A stretch of DNA of 39,573 bases from Ruminococcus sp. (lineage in GTDB: Bacteria > Bacillota > Clostridia > Oscillospirales > Ruminococcaceae): positions 1-39,573 of the forward strand of contig JAFWWU010000080.1 of assembly GCA_017523285.1 (NCBI GenBank). Reading direction: 5' to 3'. The notes beneath the pieces are model-generated. The model did no database searches, was not told where the DNA came from, and saw only the letters and a program-made list of their open reading frames with translations. Positions 33,007 through 39,573 of this stretch are shown one piece after another (the stretch's first letter is position 1; each line of letters opens with the position of its first letter). The position numbers were made by a program, and so were the translations under genes.

Positions 33007-34113
33007 ATGAAAAAAATACTAAGTTTTGCAAAATCAGAAATAGTTCTTGTTATTTCATTTTTTCTTGCAGTTGTTTCTGTCTTTTTCGTTCCTCCGAGTT
33101 TAAAGTATCTTGATTATATTAATCTATCAGTATTGATAATACTTTTCTGCCTTATGTTGACAGTTGCTGGACTGAGAAATATTGGTTTTTTTAAAAAGTT
33201 ATCAAGACTTATGATGAAAAAAGCAGGTAATGCCAGAAAACTTGGATTGATTATGATGAATATCTGCTTTTTTTCGTCTATGCTTATTACAAATGACGTT
33301 GCACTTATAACATTTGTTCCATTAACGATAATTATTTATGAAAAATCAAAGAATCATAAAGATTTGATTCTGATATGTGTTATCGAAACTATTGCTGCTA
33401 ACCTCGGAAGTGCAATGACTCCTGTTGGAAATCCACATAATCTTTATATCTATACGCATTATAATCTTGGAATCAAACCATTTTTTACGACAATGTTTCC
33501 TTATGTATCTATCAGCTATGTTTTGCTTTTTGCGCTCTGTTTTGCTTTAAGTAAAGAAGAAATTGTTCTTGGAGATAAAAAAGCTGATAAAAAGCTTTCG
33601 CATGTTAGTCTTATAATCTATTTTATCCTTTTTGTTGTTTCTATATTGACAGTTTTAAAAATAATTCCTGATATTATATGTCTTGCAATTACATTAATTG
33701 TTGTTTTAACAGTAAACAGGAAATTGCTTTTAAAGGTTGATTACTCGTTATTATTTACATTTATTTTCTTTTTTATATTTGTAGGCAATGCAGGCTGTAT
33801 TGAAGCAATAAGAAATTTTATATCCGAAATAGTTATTGGGCGTGAAATAATTGTTGCTGCATTCTTAAGTCAGGGATTGAGTAATGTGCCTGCAACTGTT
33901 ATGCTTGCCGGATTTACAGATAATGCTATTGACTTATTAAAGGGTGTAACTCTTGGCGGACTTGGAACACCTATTGCTTCTATGGCAAGTCTTATAACAT
34001 ATAAATTTTATGTTAAAGCTAAAAACTCTGAAACAGGAAGGTATATGAAGTATTTTCTATTGTTGAATTTTGCATTTATGTTTATTCTTATGATATTTGC
34101 TTTGAATACATAA
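33007..34113 (+). CDS. ArsB/NhaD-type (ion transporter superfamily) membrane permease
   Basis: 368 aa with about 10 hydrophobic helices. Family marks: LITNDVALITFVPL, ANLGSAMTPVGNPHNLYIY and LSNVPATVMLAGFTD, shortened here; these repeat the TND/SNVP helical-hairpin signature of the ArsB-NhaD/CitMHS group. Substrate could be an anion (arsenite, citrate, dicarboxylate) or Na+/H+ exchange. No ars genes are near. The ATG at 33007 is preferred (AGGTGA 5 nt upstream) over an ATG at 33001 and a GTG at 32998. It is co-transcribed with the phosphoesterase and ends at its own terminator. Confidence 0.78.
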   Translation: MKKILSFAKSEIVLVISFFLAVVSVFFVPPSLKYLDYINLSVLIILFCLMLTVAGLRNIGFFKKLSRLMMKKAGNARKLGLIMMNICFFSSMLITNDVALITFVPLTIIIYEKSKNHKDLILICVIETIAANLGSAMTPVGNPHNLYIYTHYNLGIKPFFTTMFPYVSISYVLLFALCFALSKEEIVLGDKKADKKLSHVSLIIYFILFVVSILTVLKIIPDIICLAITLIVVLTVNRKLLLKVDYSLLFTFIFFFIFVGNAGCIEAIRNFISEIVIGREIIVAAFLSQGLSNVPATVMLAGFTDNAIDLLKGVTLGGLGTPIASMASLITYKFYVKAKNSETGRYMKYFLLLNFAFMFILMIFALNT

Positions 34114-34118
34114 TATTA

Positions 34119-34148
34119 AGGGTATCGGGTTTCCGATACCTTTATCTT
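34119..34148 (+). terminator. Terminator of the permease operon
   Basis: An 8-bp stem GGTATCGG/CCGATACC (34121-34128, 34133-34140) with a 4-nt loop, extended by an A-T pair and a G-T pair and followed by TTTATCTTTTT. Confidence 0.75.
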
Positions 34149-34204
34149 TTTGCACAATAAAATATAAGAAATATTGTCAAAATGTAGAATGTTGTTACCA
34201 TCTA

Positions 34205-34233
34205 TTGACAATAAAAGTAAAAAAAGTTAAAAT
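34205..34233 (+). promoter_or_regulatory. Promoter of the YegP-like gene
   Basis: Perfect -35 TTGACA (34205-34210), a 17-bp A-rich spacer and -10 TAAAAT (34228-34233). It suggests a strongly expressed small protein. Confidence 0.65.
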
Positions 34234-34285
34234 AAAACATATAAGTAACTTTATATTATCTCTAACAAGAAAGGATGTCTTTAAA

Positions 34286-34660
34286 ATGGGAAAATTTGTT
34301 ATTAACAAGACAAAAACAGGATTTACTTATGCTTTAAAAGCAACAAATGGTCAGACTATTGCAATTGGCGGTGAGGTTTATAATACTCTTGACAGCGTTA
34401 AGAATAGCTGTGCTTCAGTTGCAAAAAATGCACCTGTTGCTAATATTGAGGATCAGACAGTTGAGAATTTTGAAACAGCAAAATGTCCGAAATTCGAGAT
34501 ATACACTGATAAAGCAGGTGAATTCCGTTTTAGATTAAAAGCTACAAACGGTCAGGTAATCGCTGCAAGTGAAGGATATACAAAGAAAGACAGCTGTGAA
34601 AACGGTATTGCTTCTGTTCAGAAGAATGTTATTGATGCTGAGGTTGTTCTTCCTGAATAA
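34286..34660 (+). CDS. YegP family protein with two DUF1508 repeats
   Basis: 124 aa. Two tandem repeats, roughly 1-62 and 67-124, each with F-x-x-x-L-K-A-T-N-G-Q-x-I (YALKATNGQTIAIGGEVY and FRLKATNGQVIAASEGY) followed by a serine/asparagine stretch ending in SV-x-K. DUF1508 forms a small beta-alpha fold of unknown function, often as tandem copies. The ATG at 34286 has AAAGGATG upstream; the upstream extension contains the promoter. There is no signal peptide. It is monocistronic, between a strong promoter and a terminator. Confidence 0.8.
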   Translation: MGKFVINKTKTGFTYALKATNGQTIAIGGEVYNTLDSVKNSCASVAKNAPVANIEDQTVENFETAKCPKFEIYTDKAGEFRFRLKATNGQVIAASEGYTKKDSCENGIASVQKNVIDAEVVLPE

Positions 34661-34675
34661 ACTGAATCCATGTTA

Positions 34676-34706
34676 AAAAAGCAGAGTGAAAAACACTCTG
34701 CTTTTT
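34676..34706. terminator. Bidirectional terminator between the YegP-like and GH16 genes
   Basis: A 13-bp perfect stem (34676-34688, 34694-34706) around a 5-nt loop, A-rich at one end and T-rich at the other, so it has a T-tract in both directions. It serves both converging genes. Confidence 0.85.
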
Positions 34707-34711
34707 CGTAT

Positions 34712-36139
34712 TTATTTGATTTCTTCAACTCGTACATTAGAAATATATACTGTTGCTGTTGAACCTCTGTGACCAAGATTGAATTCAAGTCGTCCGTTAG
34801 GATCATCTCTTTCTGTCATATCAAATTCATATTCGTATGTTTTCTTTTCAGTTGAAAGTGTAAGAGTTGTATCCTGTAAGTATCTTATCCAGCCTGCTGT
34901 CGGAGCAGAAACACATACAACTATATCTCTTTCTTCATCAGCGTATGCATCAAATGTTACGCGATATTTCTTGCCTTTAATCATTGGTAATTCAGGCTGT
35001 ACAAGCTGTACTGAATAATCTACAGTTCCCTCGGCTTCTGAACTGATAATCATTGTATTATCCTTGATTTCGGCTTTTCCTACTCCGCCTTCAAATAAAA
35101 GGAATTTCCAGTTAATATCATCTTCAAGTTCTTCCTGTTCAGCAAAATTGCCGTTGTAGATATAGTTTCCATCTTCAAGTGGCTCTCTGTAATTTACTTC
35201 AGGCTTTGTAACATTCATATCGTATTCTGGTTTCTGATATACACGAACATAATCAATTTCGAATTCAGCTTTGTCAAAATCAGTTGTTTCGTCTGGATTG
35301 CCTGGCCATGTACCGCCAACAGCAAGATTCATCTGAACAAAGAATGGCTGATTGAATGGTGCAGGATATGGTTTTTCTTCTTCATCCTTTACAGCTGTAA
35401 ACCAGTCGTTTACAGTATGATAAAGATTACCGTCAATATAAAATCTCATTTCACCAGGTTCCCATTCAACTGAGAATTCATGGAAGTCTTCTGAAAATGA
35501 ACCGCTTTCTAGATTATATATCCCCTGCTGTTCCGCATGAGGTTCGCCGTAGTGAATTGTTCCGTAGGCAGTTTTTGTATTACTGCAGAGAACTTCCATA
35601 ATGTCAATTTCGCCACATTTTGGCCACTGTCCATAGAAGCCTTCATCCTTAGGCATCATCCAGATTGCAGGCCATAATCCCTGTCCTTCTGGAACTTTAG
35701 CACGAGCCACAACTTTTCCGTATGTAAAGTCTTTTTTATTCTGTGATGTAACCTTACCTGATGTGTAATAATCAGAGCCATCTTTTTCAGTTTTTATAGC
35801 TTTGATTATCAAAGAACCGTCACGAACAAAAACATTATCTGTTGATGTTGTGTATTCCTGAAGTTCTTCATTTGTCCAGCCAGGTTCATGTGGTTCATAG
35901 TTCCATATTGTTTCATCAAGAGCATTACCATTAAACTCATCATTCCAGAGAAGATCGTATCCATCAAGCTGAGGAATTTCATTTGTTGAACTATCTGTTG
36001 TTGAGTCTGTAACTGAACTGCTTTCAGTCTTTGATGATACTTCTGCCTTTGAAGAAGATGACGATGTATCTTCCTTTGAAGTGCAGGCAGTTAGCATTGT
36101 AAATGCTGAAATTAATGCACATATACGTTTGATTTTCAT
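34712..36139 (-). CDS. Secreted lipoprotein glycoside hydrolase family 16 with C-terminal CBM4/9-like module
   Basis: 475 aa. A signal peptide with lipobox LTAC (Cys19) anchors it outside the membrane; a Ser/Thr-rich linker (about 20-55) follows. The GH16 domain (about 58-310) has the catalytic motif GEIDIMEVL (Glu177 nucleophile, Asp179, Glu182 acid/base) and WPAIWMMP. GH16 enzymes cut beta-1,3-, beta-1,3-1,4-glucans or galactans; the lack of the extra Met in a bulged strand cannot be judged here, so the substrate is open (laminarin or mixed-linkage glucan is the usual). A beta-sandwich module of CBM4/9 type occupies about 325-473 (NYIYNGNFAEQEE, NLGHRGSTATVYISNVRVEE). GGGGG is upstream of the ATG. 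It is monocistronic. Confidence 0.9.
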   Translation of the reverse strand: MKIKRICALISAFTMLTACTSKEDTSSSSSKAEVSSKTESSSVTDSTTDSSTNEIPQLDGYDLLWNDEFNGNALDETIWNYEPHEPGWTNEELQEYTTSTDNVFVRDGSLIIKAIKTEKDGSDYYTSGKVTSQNKKDFTYGKVVARAKVPEGQGLWPAIWMMPKDEGFYGQWPKCGEIDIMEVLCSNTKTAYGTIHYGEPHAEQQGIYNLESGSFSEDFHEFSVEWEPGEMRFYIDGNLYHTVNDWFTAVKDEEEKPYPAPFNQPFFVQMNLAVGGTWPGNPDETTDFDKAEFEIDYVRVYQKPEYDMNVTKPEVNYREPLEDGNYIYNGNFAEQEELEDDINWKFLLFEGGVGKAEIKDNTMIISSEAEGTVDYSVQLVQPELPMIKGKKYRVTFDAYADEERDIVVCVSAPTAGWIRYLQDTTLTLSTEKKTYEYEFDMTERDDPNGRLEFNLGHRGSTATVYISNVRVEEIK

Positions 36140-36318
36140 ATTTTACCCCCTGAATATATATTTTAGTTTGTTTTTGTGTATATCTGTATTATATATTATT
36201 TTTCAGATATATAATATTAATTTCAAGATGTTTATAGTAATTTTTCATCCATAACGTTAAGAACAATATGGATAATGGGGCATTTTTAATGCAAATATGG
36301 TAATATGATGATTTGAGT

Positions 36319-36759
36319 TCAAGCACTTTTTCTTGATAGTTTTTTGAAAATAAACTGCGATAATGCTGTTATTATAATGATTCCGAGTGCAAGAGCTGAT
36401 GCGAGTTTTAATGTACTAATTGCTTTTTCGATAAATCCGTCATAATTATTCTCGAATGCATAAGACATTGTATAGTATAGTGAACCTCCGGGGATAAGTG
36501 GAATAAGTGATGTTGTAACGAGTGGTGTGGCAGGTGTTTTAAGTATTCTTGCCATTATTTCAGAATAAAGCGATACAATTGCTGCTACGATAAAATAATT
36601 TATTGTTTCGCTTTCAATAAAATTGCTTATAAGCAGAAATAAACTCCAAGATATCAGCCCTCCAAAAGCTACTGTAACAAGCTTTTTACCTTTTAAATTA
36701 AAAAGAATACCAAAGCATAGGGTACTTATAAATGAAATAATAATCTGAATCAGTTCCAT
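36319..36759 (-). CDS. Threonine/serine exporter family protein, small subunit (ThrE_2)
   Basis: 146 aa with four or five membrane helices. The conserved segment reads TTSLIPLIPGGSLYYTM (about 83-99), the IPG motif of the DUF3815/ThrE_2 half. It works with the larger DUF1212 protein from the gene 3 nt upstream; fused, the two correspond to corynebacterial ThrE, which exports Thr and Ser. GGGAGGAAT precedes the ATG. Confidence 0.85.
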   Translation of the reverse strand: MELIQIIISFISTLCFGILFNLKGKKLVTVAFGGLISWSLFLLISNFIESETINYFIVAAIVSLYSEIMARILKTPATPLVTTSLIPLIPGGSLYYTMSYAFENNYDGFIEKAISTLKLASALALGIIIITALSQFIFKKLSRKSA

Positions 36760-36762
36760 ATA

Positions 36763-37512
36763 TTACATTCCTCCCATCAGAAAAGCTACGGAAAAATATC
36801 CCGCTGCTATCGCAAGTGCGATAATGCATGCTTCAATTGTGCGGAGTAATCCTGCTATACTATCACCAACAAATAAATCCTTTAATGCTGTTGTAAGACC
36901 TGTTCCCGGAATTAACGTCATAATGTTGCCTATAATTATCTTATCTACTGAATTTACAAAGTTGATATGAACGCTGAAAAACGCAAGAGATGTCGCTATA
37001 AATGCTGATATAAATTTTACAAATATTTTATTTTTTATACTCTTTTCAGTAATTAATAAAACAAGCCTCAGAATCGCACCAATTATAAATGATATTAATG
37101 CTTCAATAATTGTTCCGTTGAAAAATAAAGTAAATCCGCCTGATATTATAGAAAATGATATAAATTCAAGCCATATTGGATATAATCTTATTTTTGAAAT
37201 ATCTTCAAGCTCTTTTTTTATTTCTTCTGTTTCAAGTTTGGATTTGCAGATTTTTCTTGATAATTCATTAAGTTTATGAAGTCTTTCGTAATCGGTTTTG
37301 ACTTCGGTTATTCTGCGTGTCTGCGTATAAATTTGCTCATCATTGCTTATGATTGTAACTACCATACTTGATGTAATTATGAATACGTCTGTTCTTTTGA
37401 TATCATACACGCTGAAAATGCGTTTAAGGCTGTCCTCTACTCTATGCACTTCACCACCGCATATAAGCATTTGTTCGCCTATATCAAGAACACATTCAAG
37501 AAGTTTTTCCAT
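36763..37512 (-). CDS. Threonine/serine exporter family protein, large subunit (DUF1212, ThrE_1)
   Basis: 249 aa. A soluble N-terminal part (about 1-115) begins VLDIGEQMLICGGEVHRVEDSL, the conserved DUF1212 start with GGE-x-x-R-x-E-D. It is followed by five or so membrane helices (about 118-248), including IMTLIPGTGLTTALKDLFVGD. Together with the gene downstream it likely exports small amino acids or dipeptides; substrate is inferred from family. AAAGGATGG precedes the ATG. It begins a two-gene operon. Confidence 0.86.
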   Translation of the reverse strand: MEKLLECVLDIGEQMLICGGEVHRVEDSLKRIFSVYDIKRTDVFIITSSMVVTIISNDEQIYTQTRRITEVKTDYERLHKLNELSRKICKSKLETEEIKKELEDISKIRLYPIWLEFISFSIISGGFTLFFNGTIIEALISFIIGAILRLVLLITEKSIKNKIFVKFISAFIATSLAFFSVHINFVNSVDKIIIGNIMTLIPGTGLTTALKDLFVGDSIAGLLRTIEACIIALAIAAGYFSVAFLMGGM

Positions 37513-37533
37513 ATCTTCACCATCCTTTATGTT

Positions 37534-37562
37534 ATTGTAACATATATTTTTGCTAAAGTAAA
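37534..37562 (-). promoter_or_regulatory. Promoter of the exporter operon
   Basis: On the minus strand, -35 TTTACT (37557-37562), a 17-bp spacer ending in TGT, and -10 TACAAT (37534-37539). Acceptable as a sigma-A extended -10 promoter. Its -35 overlaps the tail of the neighbouring terminator. Confidence 0.45.
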
Positions 37563-37599
37563 TTATAAAAGCAGCATAATTAGTGCTGCTTTTATAATT
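37561..37599 (-). terminator. Terminator of the beta-helix dockerin gene
   Basis: A 16-bp perfect stem AATTATAAAAGCAGCA/TGCTGCTTTTATAATT (37561-37576, 37584-37599) with a 7-nt loop. The stem contains its own T/A runs. It follows the stop codon by 8 nt. Confidence 0.8.
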
Positions 37600-37607
37600 A
37601 ATCTGAT

Positions 37608-39155
37608 TTATTCAATTACAACCTTTTGCAATACAATTTCATCTTGATCAAGATCAGTTCCGTCTTTAGTATAATCCCAGACTTCCAATGCAATTCTTGT
37701 AATATTATTTTCGGGAGTTTCAACGTTTATATGCACTTCACCGCTATTATCTGTTTCAAATGTACCAAGTGAAATCTGTATCCATTTTCCTTTTGTACCG
37801 TCATCTTTAATATAATCAGGATCCCAGTAACCCCAGCCCAAATTGAGTTCTGTACCATTATCAGCAGATAGGATAAATGTTATCGCTTTGTTACTAAGTC
37901 CGTTGCATATACGCCATTTACCTGCCTCTTCTTTTGTAAAATCGACAGATATCTTAGGTTTATTATCAGTGCCTGCTGAAATCTTTTTCTTTAATTCGCA
38001 TAAATCAAAAACATCAACACTAACATCATTGTTAATATCCGCATTATCAGCTGAAATATGTGTTATATTTTTTTGAATAAGATGAGCGGAAAGAACATTA
38101 ATATCTGTATTATCAAGCAAGCCGTTTTCATCAGCATCGCCGCAGAGTTCATAATTTAATACCTGAATAGTTTTATTGCCCGAATAAGTGCATGATTCGG
38201 GTTCAGCTTTATTTCTGAAAACTTCTGTTGTGCAATTCCATTCTTTAAATATATAACAGTCAGCAGTATCAAGATATACGGTATTATCATAAATTTTGTT
38301 GTTTTGTCCCCAACCGTCAACAAGTACAGAGGCATCAAATGCATATAATAATTTTTCACAACCATTTCTGTAACCTATATTATTTCGGATAATTGCATTG
38401 TTTCCTTTTATTTCTATAAAGCTGTTTCCGCCATTTTCGCCTTTTATACCTGTACCGTCAAATGTGCAATTTTCAACTAATGTGCCAATTGTATATTCCT
38501 TTATATCAATATGGTCTGCCGCAATATTCGGACCGAATTTGCAGTTTCTGACAGTATTGTAATGACAATCATAGCCGTAATCAGTAGTTTTATATGAGCT
38601 TCCGATATATACACCTTCACCGTATTTTGCATTTATTGTACCAGCATCGTGAACATAACAATTTTCTACAATACAATATGAACTATTATCTCTTAGATGT
38701 ATAGCTTCACTGCCTGTATCGAAAACTTCACAACCTGAAATTATACTGTAATTTGAATTATCAAGCATTATTCCTTTTTGACCATTTGAAACACGGATAT
38801 CTTTTATTATCCAGTTATCTCCTGTAATATAAAGAACATTTTTATTCTCTTGCGTAGTACCGCATAGCATTGCGGGATTTTCAGGATTTTCGCTTCTTAA
38901 TATAATCGGATTTTCATGTGTTCCCTCTCCGTAAGAATAAAATGCAGCCCATTCGCCTAACCATTTATCATTCTGATATGTACCTTCGGCAAGTATTAAT
39001 TCATCACCTGCTTTTGCGTTTTCAAGAGCATCAATAAGTTCTTCAGTATTTGTAATATATATCTTATTATTATCTGCTGAAGAAAATATCGGTATAGATG
39101 AAATGGCAAGTCCTGCTGATAGGATTGAAGCTGTTAACTTTATTAGAATTTTCAT
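37608..39155 (-). CDS. Secreted right-handed beta-helix protein with an internal dockerin and C-terminal beta-domain
   Basis: 515 aa. Signal peptide (1-26: ILIKLTASILSAGLAISS). Residues about 30-325 are a right-handed parallel beta-helix (NWIIKDIRVSNGQKGIML, YSIISGCEVFDTGSEAIHLRD, shortened), as in polysaccharide lyases of PL6, PL9 or PL1 and in some hydrolases. A dockerin lies internally at about 337-393, GDADENGLLDNTDINVLS and NADINNDVSVDVFDLCELK, with one loop differing from the other two dockerins of the window. The last 120 residues form a beta-rich module (WRICNGLSNKAITFILS), possibly carbohydrate binding. The lyase activity is a guess from fold. GGAGGG precedes the ATG at 39155. Confidence 0.78.
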   Translation of the reverse strand: MKILIKLTASILSAGLAISSIPIFSSADNNKIYITNTEELIDALENAKAGDELILAEGTYQNDKWLGEWAAFYSYGEGTHENPIILRSENPENPAMLCGTTQENKNVLYITGDNWIIKDIRVSNGQKGIMLDNSNYSIISGCEVFDTGSEAIHLRDNSSYCIVENCYVHDAGTINAKYGEGVYIGSSYKTTDYGYDCHYNTVRNCKFGPNIAADHIDIKEYTIGTLVENCTFDGTGIKGENGGNSFIEIKGNNAIIRNNIGYRNGCEKLLYAFDASVLVDGWGQNNKIYDNTVYLDTADCYIFKEWNCTTEVFRNKAEPESCTYSGNKTIQVLNYELCGDADENGLLDNTDINVLSAHLIQKNITHISADNADINNDVSVDVFDLCELKKKISAGTDNKPKISVDFTKEEAGKWRICNGLSNKAITFILSADNGTELNLGWGYWDPDYIKDDGTKGKWIQISLGTFETDNSGEVHINVETPENNITRIALEVWDYTKDGTDLDQDEIVLQKVVIE

Positions 39156-39440
39156 TTTTTTACCCTCCTTGATAATAATATCAGATTTGTTATATATCCA
39201 CTTTTGGAGCATTAAAGCGTCTGCAATATCAAAGTGAATACTATTATAGTATAATTATAACATATATTTATACAATTTCAAGTGCTTTTTGTTATATTTT
39301 AATATTGTTTATCTTATTGCTAAATATCAGGATGAAATTATATTTGATATTTTCACCATACAATATAACTAAAGAAAAGGAGAAAACACATACACAATAA
39401 ACAAAATATATAAATGAAATCATAATTATATTAAGCACTA
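39156..39440. other. Gene-free AT-rich stretch at the right side of the window
   Basis: The gap between the beta-helix gene and the partial gene at the edge spans 39156-39548. This part holds the ribosome site and promoter of the beta-helix gene, and AT-rich DNA with an AAAGGAG-like run near 39376 that leads to no open frame. I see no RNA gene or repeat in it. Confidence 0.5.
39254..39281 (-). promoter_or_regulatory. Promoter of the beta-helix dockerin gene
   Basis: On the minus strand, -35 TTGAAA (39276-39281), a 16-bp spacer and a perfect -10 TATAAT (39254-39259). This gives a leader of roughly 90 nt. Confidence 0.55.
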
Positions 39441-39469
39441 TTGACAGAATATGTATAATGTGTTATAAT
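39441..39469 (+). promoter_or_regulatory. Consensus promoter at the right edge
   Basis: Both boxes are perfect: -35 TTGACA (39441-39446), 17 bp, -10 TATAAT (39464-39469). It drives rightward transcription through an untranslated leader of about 73 nt to the first codons of the edge gene. Confidence 0.8.
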
Positions 39470-39548
39470 AAAATATAAAGTTTTCAAGGTAAACTGACTA
39501 AATAAACTATATCATCAATATTTATTCTGAAAGGCAGTAGATTAAGCT

Positions 39549-39573
39549 ATGGATAAACAAGATTTATTAGTAT
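39549..39573 (+). CDS. Start of a gene cut off by the window edge
   Basis: An ATG at 39549 opens a frame M-D-K-Q-D-L-L-V that runs off the end. AAAGG lies 14 nt before the ATG, which is rather far, so the true start or gene is uncertain. The perfect promoter upstream supports a rightward gene here. Nothing can be said of its product. Confidence 0.35.

Noticed and set aside
36240-36318. Short inverted repeats (ATCCAT/ATGGAT and GCATT/AATGC) after the exporter operon
   Set aside because: Stems are short or the loop is long and there is no T-run, so a terminator or regulatory site is not supported.
1-39573. tRNA, rRNA, CRISPR array or prophage
   Set aside because: No cloverleaf, rRNA-like stretch, regular direct repeats or phage structural genes were recognised by reading both strands.

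Overview
The window is chromosomal DNA from a low-GC, anaerobic, spore-forming Firmicute. It is most likely a Ruminococcus or close relative (Oscillospiraceae). The evidence is three secreted proteins with type I dockerin repeats in the R. flavefaciens/R. champanellensis style, the split GlgC/GlgD ADP-glucose pyrophosphorylase typical of Clostridia, the sporulation genes spoIIE and ylmC/ymxH, the [FeFe]-hydrogenase maturase HydG, a D-lactate dehydrogenase, and an AT-rich sequence with strong AGGAGG-type ribosome binding sites and consensus sigma-A promoters. The genus is inferred from protein style only.

Layout. 1-139: a run of hairpins that looks like the right end of an IS200/IS605-type element, abutting the stop codon of a parE-like topoisomerase gene. 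2.1-5.8 kb: a divergent promoter region, a Xer-type recombinase, a membrane-anchored disordered protein, rubrerythrin and enolase. 5.8-11.5 kb (minus): a complete glycogen synthesis operon transcribed glgB-glgC-glgD-glgA. 11.8-18.2 kb (minus): spoIIE, then rsmA (ksgA), a small protein and two FAD oxidoreductases, the last four tightly packed. 18.4-21.5 kb (minus): an SGNH esterase, tsf and rpsB with a structured leader. 21.5-24.8 kb (minus): a TM1266-type regulator, hydG, a leucine-rich-repeat dockerin protein and ylmC, apparently one transcript behind a strong promoter and a 150-nt leader. 24.8-28.4 kb (plus): a small acidic protein, a dockerin protein, and an ECF sigma factor overlapping a large membrane protein, a probable anti-sigma factor. 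28.6-30.1 kb: an asparagine-synthetase-like protein lacking the catalytic cysteine region. 30.2-32.1 kb (minus): HAD phosphatase, a small conserved protein and D-lactate dehydrogenase. 32.3-34.7 kb (plus): metallophosphoesterase, ArsB/NhaD-type permease and a YegP-like protein. 34.7-39.2 kb (minus): a GH16 lipoprotein, a two-part ThrE-type exporter, and a beta-helix protein with an internal dockerin. A consensus promoter and the first codons of another gene lie at the right edge.

The genes fit a fibre-degrading gut or rumen fermenter: secreted glycan-active and dockerin proteins, storage of glucose as glycogen, disposal of electrons as H2 and lactate, and sporulation. I found no tRNA, rRNA, CRISPR array or prophage. 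The most unusual features are regulatory: a hairpin lying exactly between the Shine-Dalgarno and start codon of parE, hairpins that bury the Shine-Dalgarno of ylmC and ldhA, a perfect 13-6-13 inverted repeat before the recombinase gene, and unassigned leaders before rpsB and the hydrogenase-maturation operon.
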